Below, in pieces: positions 7,930 to 16,203 of a stretch of 64,000 bases of DNA. Location: positions 1,277,501 to 1,341,500 of the forward strand of contig NZ_CP015506.1 of assembly GCF_000294775.2 (NCBI RefSeq), given 5' to 3'. This DNA is from Cytobacillus oceanisediminis 2691 (GTDB taxonomy: Bacteria; Bacillota; Bacilli; Bacillales; Cytobacillaceae). The translations under genes and the position numbers were made by a program. Position 1 is the stretch's first letter. Each line of letters opens with the position of its first letter. The notes below the pieces were generated by a model. The model did not search any database. It was given only the letters and a program-made list of their open reading frames with translations, and was not told the origin of the DNA.

Positions 7930-8706
7930 ATGGATTTGACCTTTTTATTCGTTATATTTTTAATTGGTTTTATCGGGTCTTACATTTCCGGCATGGTAGG
8001 AATTGGAGGCTCAATCATTAAATATCCTATGCTCTTATACATTCCGCCATTATTTGGATTAGCTGCTTTTTCTGCTCACGAAGTAACCGGAATCAGTGCA
8101 GTACAGGTGTTTTTTGCAACAATCGGGGGTGTCTGGGCTTACAGAAAAGGCGGATACCTGAATAAAACACTTATTATTTATATGGGTTCAGCAATACTAA
8201 TCGGAAGTTTAATCGGAAGCTACGGTTCAAGGTTTATGACTGAAGGCGGCATCAATCTTGTATATGGGGTATTGGCTTTAATAGCGGCAGTCATGATGTT
8301 CGTGCCGAAAAAGGGCTTGGATGATATACCCTTGGATCAAGTAAAGTTCAATAAATGGCTTGCAGCCTTCTTTGCTTTGATCGTCGGCATCGGAGCTGGA
8401 ATCGTAGGTGCAGCAGGTGCATTTTTACTTGTTCCTATTATGCTGGTTGTATTGAAGATCCCTACAAGGATGACGATTGCGACATCACTGGCCATTACAT
8501 TTATTTCATCGATTGGATCTACAGCTGGCAAATTGGCAACCGGACAGGTGGACTATATTCCTGCTGCCATAATGATCATTGCCAGCTTAATTGCTTCACC
8601 ATTAGGAGCAGCTGCAGGAAAGAGAGTGAATACAAAAATCCTCCAAGTCATATTGTCTGTTTTAATTCTGGCAACATCAATCAAAATTTGGATGGATATT
8701 TTATAA
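7930..8706 (+). CDS. TauE/SafE (TSUP) family sulfur-compound permease
   Basis: This 258-residue membrane protein has about eight hydrophobic segments and the two characteristic glycine-rich repeats ([13 protein letters not shown] near residue 20; [17 protein letters not shown] in the second half). The start is the ATG after AAAAGGAGGAG; an in-frame ATG at 7873 has no ribosome site. TSUP proteins move sulfite, sulfonates or thiosulfate. Position at the end of a persulfide operon suggests sulfite or thiosulfate export, as proposed for TauE in staphylococcal cst loci (inference). Confidence 0.9.
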   Translation: MDLTFLFVIFLIGFIGSYISGMVGIGGSIIKYPMLLYIPPLFGLAAFSAHEVTGISAVQVFFATIGGVWAYRKGGYLNKTLIIYMGSAILIGSLIGSYGSRFMTEGGINLVYGVLALIAAVMMFVPKKGLDDIPLDQVKFNKWLAAFFALIVGIGAGIVGAAGAFLLVPIMLVVLKIPTRMTIATSLAITFISSIGSTAGKLATGQVDYIPAAIMIIASLIASPLGAAAGKRVNTKILQVILSVLILATSIKIWMDIL

Positions 8707-8716
8707 TTAAGAGGGA

Positions 8717-8742
8717 GGGGGCAGCGGGTGCTGTTCCCTTTT
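8717..8742 (+). terminator. Terminator of the persulfide operon
   Basis: GGGGGCAGC / GCTGTTCCC stem (two G-T pairs), loop GGGT, then TTTT. It follows the permease stop. Confidence 0.8.
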
Positions 8743-8876
8743 AATTTTAACCTCTTTGATGTTTATCGTATTGCTAACATATTTATTTGTTATTTGATTT
8801 TACTGCCGCATCCAGGCGGTTTAGCAACAAAGGATATTACTTAAGAGAGGTTTTCATAAGACCATTACAACCATTC

Positions 8877-9770
8877 TTAGTGAATGGCTTTCTTTTTAAA
8901 TCTGCCGCCTCTGACTTCAGCAATATCAGCTACTGCTAAAAAAGCACTCGGATCTATTTCTTCGACAATTGATTTTAACTTTGCTTCTTCAAGTCTGGTT
9001 ATGACACAAAAAATTACTTTTTTGTCATCCCCAGTGTATGCACCTTCCCCATTTAAGTAGGTAACGCCTCGTCCAAGCCGGGCAAGAATCGCTTCGCCGA
9101 TTATCTTGTGCTGTTCGCTGATAATCCAGGCGGATTTGGATTCATCCAGCCCGCTGATGACAACATCAATAGTCTTGAAAGCAATGAAATAGGCAAGGAT
9201 TGAATACATGGCACGGTCCCAGCCGAAAACAAAGCCTGCAGTAGCAAAAATGAAGACATTGAAAAACATAATAATTTCCCCGACAGAGAACGGTAGTTTT
9301 TTATTTACCAGAATGGCCAGAATCTCTGTTCCATCTAAAGATCCCCCATATCTGATCACCATTCCGACCCCGAAGCCAAGAACAATACCGCCAAATACTG
9401 TAGCTAACAGCAAGTCCTCTGTAAATACGGGAACATCATGCAAGAGGAGGGTAGTGGCTGATAATACCGCAATGCCCAGCAATGTAGACAAAGCAAAGGT
9501 TTTCCCTATTTGTTTGTATCCTATGTAAAAAAATGGGATATTTAAGATGAAAATAAACCAGCCGAGTTTCCAGCCGGACATGTGGGAGAGGATAATGGAG
9601 ATTCCTACTATTCCGCCATCCAGAATTTTATTGGGCACTAGGAATTCTTCGATTCCGACCCCCATAAGTATGGCTCCAAGTATGATGAAGAAAATTCTTT
9701 TTGCAAGCTTGCCTTTAGTCAACCCTTTATGTACATTTGCTCCAACAGCAGTCTCAAGTGAAACGTTCAT
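8877..9770 (-). CDS. YitT family membrane protein
   Basis: The product (297 residues) has five or six membrane segments beginning with RIFFIILGAILMGVGIEEFLVPN. It has the NKILDGGIVGISIILSH and RYGGSLDGTEILAILVN motifs of the YitT family. A cytoplasmic DUF2179 domain (about residues 215-290, SKSAWIISEQHKIIGEAILARLGRGVTYLNGEGAYTG in part) ends the protein. Family function is not established; several are proposed transporters. RBS GGGGGT precedes the ATG. It is a single gene convergent with the persulfide operon. Confidence 0.92.
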   Translation of the reverse strand: MNVSLETAVGANVHKGLTKGKLAKRIFFIILGAILMGVGIEEFLVPNKILDGGIVGISIILSHMSGWKLGWFIFILNIPFFYIGYKQIGKTFALSTLLGIAVLSATTLLLHDVPVFTEDLLLATVFGGIVLGFGVGMVIRYGGSLDGTEILAILVNKKLPFSVGEIIMFFNVFIFATAGFVFGWDRAMYSILAYFIAFKTIDVVISGLDESKSAWIISEQHKIIGEAILARLGRGVTYLNGEGAYTGDDKKVIFCVITRLEEAKLKSIVEEIDPSAFLAVADIAEVRGGRFKKKAIH

Positions 9771-10119
9771 AAATGACCCCCATTTAAATTGATGAATAAT
9801 CTGTCAAACTGAACGAGCATCTTTAATGAGCTAATAACATAATATGATAGCTTGTGCCAATTTAGCTCAAATTAATTATTCGATAAGTTTGATAAAAACT
9901 ATATCTAATTATAACATTTCTTATATTAAATGAGGGGTATCGAGTTCATAATGATAAGTTGTGAGCCCTTATTAGGATAATTTCCGTTCCGTGGAAAGGT
10001 ATCTTTTTTATTTATCTATCAAAATGGAATGAATATTTTATTAAAATACGATTAGCTCAAAGGTCTTAGGGGAAATAAACACATACAAGCTATAAGCTGA
10101 TTAAGGGAGGAGTAGTAAA
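9771..10119. other. Divergent intergenic region without a recognisable gene
   Basis: About 350 AT-rich bases between the divergent yitT-type and yihY-type genes. A possible TTGATA-TATAAC promoter (9889-9915) has only a 15-base spacer. A short TTTCC-GTTCCGT-GGAAA hairpin lies near 9988. No ORF with a ribosome site was seen. Confidence 0.5.
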
Positions 10120-11022
10120 ATGCATAAGGTTATTCAATTTGGCAAGAAGCTCGGAAAGGAATTTAAGAAAGATCGGGCAACCGGGCTTGCAGCCGAACAA
10201 GCATATTATTATATGCTCTCCATTTTTCCTTTGTTAATTCTGCTTATCTCTATTGTTCCATATCTTTCACTGGATCCTCAAAAAGCATTATCATACTTGC
10301 AGAGTGTAATGCCGTCAGATTCATTTAATGTTATTGAAGATAATGTAGTGGATATCATTACGAAGCCGAACGGCGGCCTGCTGACGTTCGGTATCATAGG
10401 TACTTTATGGTCCGCTTCTAATGGAATGCAGGCATTCATAAGAGCCATGAATGACGCCTTTGATGTGGAGGAAACGAGGTCATTTATAAAATCAAGACTA
10501 ATATCCATAGGTTTGACTCTTGGTTTGCTCGCAGCATTCATCATTGCTATGGTTCTTCCCGTGTTCGGGAAAGTCATCATGAACTTTGTTGAGAATTTTA
10601 TTAATATACCTGATGGGATGCAGATACTGATCAATGTATTGAGATGGGCCATTGCTTTTGTAATCATGGTTACAGTTCTGGCTATTCTTTATAAGGTGGC
10701 ACCAAATAAACATTTTCCTTTCAAACAGGTCTTGCCAGGCGCCATAGCCGCAACGGTTATGTGGCAGCTTATATCATTTGGCTTGTCATTTTATGTAAGC
10801 AATTTTGGGAATTATTCCGCCACATACGGAAGCCTTGGCGGAGTCATTGTATTGATGCTATGGTTCTTTTTAACCGGACTTGCCCTTGTTATTGGCGGGG
10901 AAATCAGTGCCCTCTATCACAGAAATAATACACTCAAGCCGGGCCGAGGAAAGAAAGATGACAAAGAAAATTCCAAGGTGCAAACAGATGCAGAAGCCTA
11001 TCGTACACTTTCAATAAAATAG
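10120..11022 (+). CDS. YihY/BrkB family membrane protein
   Basis: The product (300 residues) has six membrane segments and the family marks: AEQAYYYMLSIFPLLILLI near the N-terminus, LLTFGIIGTLWSASNGMQAFIRAMNDAFDVEETRSF in the middle, and a late YGSLGGVIVLMLWFFLTGLALVIGGEI block. The C-terminal tail is charged and cytoplasmic. The family was once misnamed ribonuclease BN; its function is unknown. B. subtilis YfkH is a likely relative. RBS GGGAGGAG precedes the ATG. It is monocistronic, sharing a bidirectional terminator with the next gene. Confidence 0.92.
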   Translation: MHKVIQFGKKLGKEFKKDRATGLAAEQAYYYMLSIFPLLILLISIVPYLSLDPQKALSYLQSVMPSDSFNVIEDNVVDIITKPNGGLLTFGIIGTLWSASNGMQAFIRAMNDAFDVEETRSFIKSRLISIGLTLGLLAAFIIAMVLPVFGKVIMNFVENFINIPDGMQILINVLRWAIAFVIMVTVLAILYKVAPNKHFPFKQVLPGAIAATVMWQLISFGLSFYVSNFGNYSATYGSLGGVIVLMLWFFLTGLALVIGGEISALYHRNNTLKPGRGKKDDKENSKVQTDAEAYRTLSIK

Positions 11023-11026
11023 GACA

Positions 11027-11059
11027 AAATAAAACGAGGGCTCAGACCTCGTTTTATTT
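11027..11059. terminator. Bidirectional terminator
   Basis: AAATAAAACGAGG / CCTCGTTTTATTT, a 13-base-pair stem between convergent genes, with A/T tracts that serve both strands. Confidence 0.93.
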
Positions 11060-11368
11060 AATTTGGTGGATAAAAGGTATTTTGATGTTCCACCATTTCT
11101 TTATTTTCTTCGGTGTTTCTTTTACAGCGGATATCGTATTATTAAAGGTCTGTTTCTTATAATTGATATCTCTTTGAATTTCTTTCTGGGTTGTTGTCAG
11201 TTCGTCAATCCCATTTTTTAATTGATCTGCTTTTAGCTGCATAACAGTGCTTATAGCTGTCAGTTTCTTAATTGCCGGTTTGGCATCCTTGTATGCTTTA
11301 AAAGCATAGATGCCCAGAAAGATCAGGGACGCTGCAATAAGAATCAAGCTTGCATATACAATGAACAT
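11054..11368 (-). CDS. DUF948-type small membrane protein
   Basis: A 104-residue protein with one N-terminal membrane segment (MFIVYASLILIAASLIFLGIYAF) followed by an amphipathic, probably coiled-coil region (residues 25-80). This layout is that of DUF948/YtxG-like proteins. The start is the ATG nine bases after AGGAGG. An ATG 18 bases upstream lies before that ribosome site, so it is rejected. Function is unknown; envelope association is likely. Confidence 0.8.
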   Translation of the reverse strand: MFIVYASLILIAASLIFLGIYAFKAYKDAKPAIKKLTAISTVMQLKADQLKNGIDELTTTQKEIQRDINYKKQTFNNTISAVKETPKKIKKWWNIKIPFIHQIK

Positions 11369-11423
11369 TGTGACCTGCCTCCTCATGCTGGTTTTTTAGA
11401 AAATTTTCGAACTGCAATTACTG

Positions 11424-11485
11424 CTAGTCCCGCCGCCTCTCCCCTCGAGGTGTCGGGGTAACCAAGGCGCCTATGTTTTCCTTAT
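11424..11485. repeat. Intergenic repeat fragment with a CCCCTCGAGGTG core
   Basis: CGCCTCTCCCCTCGAGGTG followed by CGGGG and CAAGGCGCC resembles the sequence at 61035-61075 (CGCCTACCCCTCGAGGTGC, then GGGGCG and CAAGGCGC). Both lie in gaps between operons. This is a member of the short palindromic intergenic repeats common in Bacillus. Confidence 0.6.
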
Positions 11486-11570
11486 TGTTTACCCATTACA
11501 AAAAAAAATTAACATAAACCCCTGTAACCAACTTTAAGATAAAGGGGAATACTCAGAATAAATTAAAGAA

Positions 11571-11599
11571 TTGACCATCATATTTGAGTTTGCTAGAAT
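11571..11599 (+). promoter_or_regulatory. Sigma-A promoter of the purine-riboswitch transcript
   Basis: TTGACC (11571-11576), a 17-base spacer and TAGAAT (11594-11599) lie about 75 bases before the aptamer. Confidence 0.6.
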
Positions 11600-11673
11600 T
11601 GTTTTCATTATATTAATATATAATTTTATTGGGCAGGACATTGATCATTGAGGTGCTGCGGCAATAGATTTTA

Positions 11674-11740
11674 CCTGTATATGTTCAGAGATAGGGTCTG
11701 AGCGTTTCTACCGGGCTGCCGTAAATAGCTTGACTACAGG
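11674..11740 (+). ncRNA. Purine (guanine-type) riboswitch aptamer
   Basis: P1 is CCTGTA / TACAGG. P2 (CAGA / TCTG) and P3 (GGCT / AGCT) enclose the two kissing loops (GATAGGG and GCCGTAAAT). The conserved junction GTTTCTACCGGGCTGCCGTAAAT is mostly present and the 3' junction is TTGACTAC. The ligand-pairing base at the position equivalent to xpt C74 is C (11734), which predicts guanine or hypoxanthine rather than adenine. The permease gene downstream fits. Confidence 0.93.
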
Positions 11741-11790
11741 GGATATAGCTTGTTCGAATCGGCATGCTATTTTCTTCTGTTTCTTATGGC

Positions 11791-11817
11791 AGCTTCGCAT
11801 ATTGCGGAGCTTTTTTT
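11791..11817 (+). terminator. Riboswitch expression-platform terminator
   Basis: AGCTTCGCA / TGCGGAGCT with a three-base loop and seven T, 50 bases after the aptamer and before the permease RBS. Ligand binding would favour this terminator. Confidence 0.88.
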
Positions 11818-11845
11818 ATTGGTTACTAAATAAGGAGGGAATGAC

Positions 11846-13141
11846 ATGTCATCTTTTTTCCGGTTTCGTGAAAGAGAAACATCATACAAACAGGAAACAA
11901 TCGCAGGTTTAACGACATTTTTATCAATGGCATATATATTAATTGTAAATCCAATTATACTTAGCCAGGCTGGAATGGATAAAGGAGCTGTCTTTACGGC
12001 TACGGCGCTGTCGGCAATTATTGGCTCTTTATTAATTGGCTTGCTGTCCAATTATCCAATTGGGATTGCACCAAGCATGGGACTCAATTCTTTCTTCACT
12101 TTTTCTGTCTGCATCGGGATGGGCATTCCATGGCAAACGGCTTTAACTGGTGTATTTGTTTCAGGGATTTTATTTGTGATTTTAAGCTTATTAAAAATAC
12201 GGGAAAAAATTATTAACGTTATACCCAAGGATTTAAAGCATGCAATAGCAGGCGGGATTGGCTTTTTTATTGCTTTTATCGGATTGAAAAATGCCGGTTT
12301 GATTGTAGGAAATGAGGCGACATTTGTTGCAATTGGCGATTTTAAATCCCCAGTCACGCTGCTGGCAGTTTTCTGTTTTATCCTAACAATCGTGTTAATG
12401 GTAAGGGGAGTTAAAGGTGCCATTTTTTATGGTATGGTCATTTCAGCTGTTGCTGGAATGTTAATTGGCCTTATTGATAAACCGGAAAAAATTGTGGGGG
12501 CCATTCCGAGCCTTGAACCGACATTTGGTGAAGTTTTTCAGAATATTGATCAAATCTTTACCCCGGAAATGCTGGCAGTCATATTCACTTTCTTATTTGT
12601 TGCCTTTTTTGATACGGCTGGAGCCTTAATCGCCATTGCAAGTCAGGCGGGATTGATGAAGAATAATGAAATCCCTAATGCGGGAAAAGCGCTTCTGGCA
12701 GATTCGAGTGCTACTGTAGTCGGTTCTGTGCTTGGAACTTCTACAACTGCCTCCATGATTGAGTCCAGTTCAGGGATTGCGGCCGGAGGAAGGACAGGCT
12801 TTACTTCTGTTATCATCTCTGCATGCTTCGCTATTGCATTATTCTTTTCTCCATTACTCGGTGTCATTACGGCCGAAGTTACGTCTCCGGCACTTATCAT
12901 TGTTGGAGCACTGATGGCTATGGAAGTGAAACATATCGATTGGGGAAAACTGGAAATAGCTATTCCGGCATTTGTAACCATCTTAATGATGCCGCTGACT
13001 TTCAGTGTAGCAACTGGGATTGCACTCGGCTTCATCTTATACCCAATCACAATGCTGGCATTGAAAAGGCCAAAAGAAATTCATCCAATAATGTATGGAC
13101 TATGTATTGCATTTATGGGGTATTTTGTTTATCTTGCATAA
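11846..13141 (+). CDS. pbuG: NCS2-family guanine/hypoxanthine permease (PbuG-like)
   Basis: A 431-residue transporter with a dozen or more hydrophobic segments. It has the NCS2/AzgA marks: ETIAGLTTFLSMAYILIVNP at the start, APSMGLNSFFTFSV, FDTAGALIAIASQAG and the GTSTTASMIESSSGIAAGGRTGFTS loop. AzgA-type members import guanine, hypoxanthine or adenine by proton symport. The guanine-class riboswitch directly upstream points to guanine/hypoxanthine. RBS AAGGAGGGA lies seven bases before the ATG. The gene is monocistronic with a strong terminator. Confidence 0.92.
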   Translation: MSSFFRFRERETSYKQETIAGLTTFLSMAYILIVNPIILSQAGMDKGAVFTATALSAIIGSLLIGLLSNYPIGIAPSMGLNSFFTFSVCIGMGIPWQTALTGVFVSGILFVILSLLKIREKIINVIPKDLKHAIAGGIGFFIAFIGLKNAGLIVGNEATFVAIGDFKSPVTLLAVFCFILTIVLMVRGVKGAIFYGMVISAVAGMLIGLIDKPEKIVGAIPSLEPTFGEVFQNIDQIFTPEMLAVIFTFLFVAFFDTAGALIAIASQAGLMKNNEIPNAGKALLADSSATVVGSVLGTSTTASMIESSSGIAAGGRTGFTSVIISACFAIALFFSPLLGVITAEVTSPALIIVGALMAMEVKHIDWGKLEIAIPAFVTILMMPLTFSVATGIALGFILYPITMLALKRPKEIHPIMYGLCIAFMGYFVYLA

Positions 13142-13148
13142 GGAAGAG

Positions 13149-13177
13149 GGCTGCCTGTATACTCAGGCAGCCTTTTT
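13149..13177 (+). terminator. Terminator of the purine permease gene
   Basis: GGCTGCCTG / CAGGCAGCC with a six-base loop and TTTTT. Confidence 0.93.
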
Positions 13178-13276
13178 GTGAATCCTATAATTGCTTTGAA
13201 GAAATGGCTTTTCTATTTTATAAAATGTTTGACGCCACTCTTTTAGTCTAAATAAAAAGGAAACAACAAAAAATCA

Positions 13277-13305
13277 TTGAACAATAAGCCAATGTCATAC
13301 ATAAT
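13277..13305 (+). promoter_or_regulatory. Promoter of the CDF exporter
   Basis: TTGAAC (13277-13282), a 17-base spacer and CATAAT (13300-13305). The metal-repressor palindrome begins two bases after the -10. Confidence 0.6.
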
Positions 13306-13306
13306 A

Positions 13307-13328
13307 TATATGAGCATATATTCATATA
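13307..13328. promoter_or_regulatory. ArsR/CzrA-type operator palindrome
   Basis: TATATGA-N8-TCATATA is a perfect seven-base inverted repeat with an eight-base spacer, between the -10 and the RBS of the CDF gene. It has the shape of SmtB/CzrA operators. The likely ligand is the CzrA-type protein encoded at 14280-14597. Confidence 0.7.
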
Positions 13329-13342
13329 AAGGGGTGGAACGA

Positions 13343-14266
13343 ATGGGACACAGTCATGGTCATGGACATGGGCATTCACATGATCACCATCACACAGGCA
13401 ATAAAAAGGCTTTAATGTGGGCATTTATTTTGATTGCTTCATTTATGATTGTAGAAGTAATTGGAGGAATATGGACTAACAGCCTTGCGCTGCTATCGGA
13501 TGCCGGACACATGCTGAGTGATGCAGCTGCGCTTGGCTTAAGTTTTCTGGCAATCAAAATAGGGGAAAAAAAGGCGACAAATTCAAAAACATTTGGCTAT
13601 AAACGATTTGAAATTATTGCTGCTTCAATTAATGGAATTACACTGCTGCTGATTTCTCTCTATATTTTCTATGAAGCCTACCACCGCATTCTAGAGCCGC
13701 CGGCTGTTCAAAGCATGGGGATGCTGGTGATTTCATCAATCGGACTGCTCGTAAATATCGCAGCGGCATTTATTTTAATGAGTGGGGATAAGGACCACAA
13801 CTTAAATGTTCGGAGCGCTTTTCTGCATGTTCTTGGTGACTTGCTTGGTTCTGTTGGAGCTATAACAGCTGCGCTTCTAATTTATTTCTTCGGCTGGGGT
13901 ATTGCGGACCCGATTGCCAGTGTAATGGTAGCACTTCTCATCCTTATAAGCGGATGGAGGGTGGTAAAAGAGTCTTTTCATATTTTAATGGAAGGGACAC
14001 CTTCTCACCTGAACCCTGAGGATATTAGAAGGAAACTCCTTGGCCTTGCACATGTAAAAGATGTTCATGATCTTCATATCTGGACGATTACTTCTGGCTT
14101 CCCTTCTCTTAGCTGCCATCTTGTGATTGAACATGACGGCGGTCACGATGCAGTACTTCATGCGGCGCAATCGGTACTTCATGATGAATATGGCATTGAG
14201 CATAGTACAATTCAAGTGGAAGGAGAAAGAAAAGGCTGCCCCGGCCATAATGAGAGCTGCAATTAA
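13343..14266 (+). CDS. czcD: Cation diffusion facilitator, zinc/cobalt/cadmium exporter (CzcD-like)
   Basis: The start ATG follows AAAGGGGTGGAACGA; an ATG at 13277 lies within the promoter. The 307-residue protein opens with a His-rich metal-collecting tail (HSHGHGHGHSHDHHH). Six membrane segments follow, with the paired zinc-site motifs LLSDAGHMLSDAA (segment II) and HVLGDLLGS (segment V), then a cytoplasmic CDF C-terminal domain (DVHDLHIWTI, SCHLVIE). The role is proton-driven efflux of Zn(II), Co(II) or Cd(II) across the plasma membrane. The repressor gene is convergent at the 3' end and the matching operator is upstream. Confidence 0.94.
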   Translation: MGHSHGHGHGHSHDHHHTGNKKALMWAFILIASFMIVEVIGGIWTNSLALLSDAGHMLSDAAALGLSFLAIKIGEKKATNSKTFGYKRFEIIAASINGITLLLISLYIFYEAYHRILEPPAVQSMGMLVISSIGLLVNIAAAFILMSGDKDHNLNVRSAFLHVLGDLLGSVGAITAALLIYFFGWGIADPIASVMVALLILISGWRVVKESFHILMEGTPSHLNPEDIRRKLLGLAHVKDVHDLHIWTITSGFPSLSCHLVIEHDGGHDAVLHAAQSVLHDEYGIEHSTIQVEGERKGCPGHNESCN

Positions 14267-14279
14267 TAGGGTCCAAAGT

Positions 14280-14597
14280 TCATGAATGCTGGCTATGTTC
14301 GATTGCCTGGTTCAATAAACTAATGACGTGTTCATCATCATGGCTGTAGAAAAGAGTGGTTCCTTCACGGCGGAATTTTACCAGCCGCAGGTTTTTCAAA
14401 AAGCGCAGCTGGTGAGAAACCGTAGACTGAAGCAGTGATAAATTTTCGGCAATCTCATTTACCGAATACTCTCCGTGAAATAATAAATGAAGAATTCTAA
14501 GCCTGGTTGGATCTGATAATGCTTTGAATGTCTGGGAAACCATGAATAAGGTTTCTTCATCCAGATCGGCTGGGTACGGCGCATTTTCTTCTGTCAT
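14280..14597 (-). CDS. czrA: ArsR/SmtB-family metal-sensing repressor (CzrA-like)
   Basis: A 105-residue winged-helix repressor: [17 protein letters not shown], the [20 protein letters not shown] recognition helix, and the C-terminal alpha-5 zinc site. D-E-H, ten residues, then H-x-x-H reproduces the DxHx10HxxH pattern. There is no alpha-3 cysteine box, so zinc/cobalt sensing is preferred over arsenic or cadmium. ATG at 14597 with GAGGTG is chosen over a GTG at 14606. It lies tail to tail with the CDF exporter, whose promoter carries a fitting palindrome. Confidence 0.92.
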   Translation of the reverse strand: MTEENAPYPADLDEETLFMVSQTFKALSDPTRLRILHLLFHGEYSVNEIAENLSLLQSTVSHQLRFLKNLRLVKFRREGTTLFYSHDDEHVISLLNQAIEHSQHS

Positions 14598-14633
14598 TTT
14601 GTTCACCTCTGCCTTCCATTATAATTCTGTTCT

Positions 14634-14673
14634 AAAAAAAACGAAACCGCAGAGGTGTGCCCTTTGCGGTTTT
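14634..14673 (-). terminator. Terminator for the secreted-protein gene
   Basis: On the minus strand AAACCGCA pairs with TGCGGTTT around a 13-base loop and is followed by a run of T. Confidence 0.8.
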
Positions 14674-14679
14674 AACATA

Positions 14680-15318
14680 TTATTTTTTCTTTCTCACTTC
14701 CTGGTGAATTTCATCAACCAGTTTTTTCATTTCTGTATGGATTTGTTCTTTTTCCAGGTTCAGTTCCTTTTTTATTTCAGGCATTGATTTTCCTTGTTCC
14801 TTCATTTGAATTATTTCGCCAAGATCCTTATTTGCCGCCTTTGCCATGGCTGCACCTGAAATAAGATAACGAAGAGGGATTCCTTTGTCAAGATACCCCT
14901 GCAGTACTTGAGGAGACTTTCCGGAATACTCGGAGACCTTTTGCAGAACAACTTGTTTATTGGTTTCAAGGAACTTATCCATGTGATGCTGATGCTTTTT
15001 TATTTTCTCTAAATCCACTCCATACTGTTGTGCTGTTTTTTCCCAGGAAGAGTTACTTTTTTTATAAAATGCCAAAACGTCCCCAACCTGTTTATTTGAA
15101 AATTTTGCAATGTGGGCAGCTATGAAGATTTCCTTTTTGGTGAATCCTTGTTTCAGAAGGGACTTCATTAAGGATTCATCAACCATTCGGTGATGGTGTT
15201 CATGTTTCTGCTCTTGTCCCGGTGATTGTCCCTTTGGTGCTGTTTCGGCGTTAACGGATAAAGCGGCCCCCGTTAGTAAAATGCAAAAAGACAATACTAA
15301 TTGTAATTTTTTATTCAT
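14680..15318 (-). CDS. Secreted helical protein of unknown function
   Basis: I do not recognise a family. The 212-residue product starts at the ATG after AAAGGAGTG. It has a Sec signal peptide (MNKKLQLVLSFCILLTGAALSVNA), then a His/Gln-rich stretch (EQKHEHHH). Two similar helical units follow: a GFTKKEIFIAAHIAKFSNKQVGDV unit near residues 58-80 and a GIPLRYLISGAAMAKAANKDLGEI unit near 146-170. Each is followed by a lysine-rich, coiled-coil-like tail. The repeat suggests a duplicated exported all-helical fold. It is transcribed divergently from a two-component system 180 bases away and is a plausible target of it. Confidence 0.75.
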   Translation of the reverse strand: MNKKLQLVLSFCILLTGAALSVNAETAPKGQSPGQEQKHEHHHRMVDESLMKSLLKQGFTKKEIFIAAHIAKFSNKQVGDVLAFYKKSNSSWEKTAQQYGVDLEKIKKHQHHMDKFLETNKQVVLQKVSEYSGKSPQVLQGYLDKGIPLRYLISGAAMAKAANKDLGEIIQMKEQGKSMPEIKKELNLEKEQIHTEMKKLVDEIHQEVRKKK

Positions 15319-15501
15319 GCTGCACTGCACTCCTTTCAAAATTATAATTCGTATATAGCATTTCCCAAGATATAGCGAAAGCATTAATAAATTTGGCTAT
15401 CTTTTTCAAGAAAACGTTAAGGACAGAGATATTCATTGAAAAAAAACACTCATTTCGATTACATTAAGAAAAGAAGACTGTTTGGGGACGGTGATGAGAA
15501 A

Positions 15502-16203
15502 ATGAAAATACTTGTTGTGGAAGATAATGAAAGTGTCTGTTCAATGCTGGAAATGTTCTTTATGAAAGAAGGGTACCATGGTGTCTTTGTCCACGATGGG
15601 CAGCAGGGGTTTGAGCATTTTAATAAAGAAAGATGGGACTTACTTATTGTCGATTGGATGCTTCCTATTATGGATGGAGTGACTCTCTGCCGTAAAATAA
15701 GGGAATTGAGCAAGGTCCCGATCATTATGCTGACGGCTAAAGATAGCGAGTCCGATCAGGTTCTGGGCCTTGAAATGGGTGCTGATGATTATGTGACCAA
15801 GCCATTCAGTCCGCTGACGCTAATGGCCAGGATCAAAGCGGTGACACGCAGGTTTCAGGCAGAAACAGGATCAGCGGATGAACCCCACTATGTTGCCAGT
15901 GAATACTTCAAAATCAGCAAAGAATCCAGAGAGGCCTATTATAATGGGCAGCTTCTCAAGAATTTAACCCCGAAGGAATTTGACTTGCTGTATTATCTTG
16001 TAAAACATCCGAAACAGGTTTTTACAAGAGAGCAGCTGCTTGATAGTGTATGGGGTTATCAGTTTTATGGAGATGAAAGAACGGTAGATGTACATATAAA
16101 AAGGCTCAGGAAAAAAATAGGCACGGAAGAGCAGCCTTTTATCCATACTGTATGGGGTGTTGGCTATAAATTTGATGAAACGGCAGCAGATAATGAAGGT
16201 TAA
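15502..16203 (+). CDS. OmpR-family response regulator
   Basis: The complete 233-residue regulator begins MKILVVEDNES; an upstream in-frame TTG/ATG extension would add 22 non-family residues and is rejected. Receiver marks are D8/D9, phospho-acceptor D51 in LLIVDWMLP, T in LTAKD and K in VTKPF. The winged helix carries LTPKEFDLLYYL, REQLLDSVWGYQF, the DVHIKRLRKKI recognition helix and HTVWGVGYKF. The regulator end overlaps the next gene by about 11 bases. Its stimulus is unknown. Confidence 0.93.
   Translation: MKILVVEDNESVCSMLEMFFMKEGYHGVFVHDGQQGFEHFNKERWDLLIVDWMLPIMDGVTLCRKIRELSKVPIIMLTAKDSESDQVLGLEMGADDYVTKPFSPLTLMARIKAVTRRFQAETGSADEPHYVASEYFKISKESREAYYNGQLLKNLTPKEFDLLYYLVKHPKQVFTREQLLDSVWGYQFYGDERTVDVHIKRLRKKIGTEEQPFIHTVWGVGYKFDETAADNEG

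Noticed and set aside
9889..9915. Promoter TTGATA-TATAAC for the YihY-type gene
   Set aside because: The spacer is only 15 bases and the start would lie 200 bases from the gene; not strong enough to annotate.
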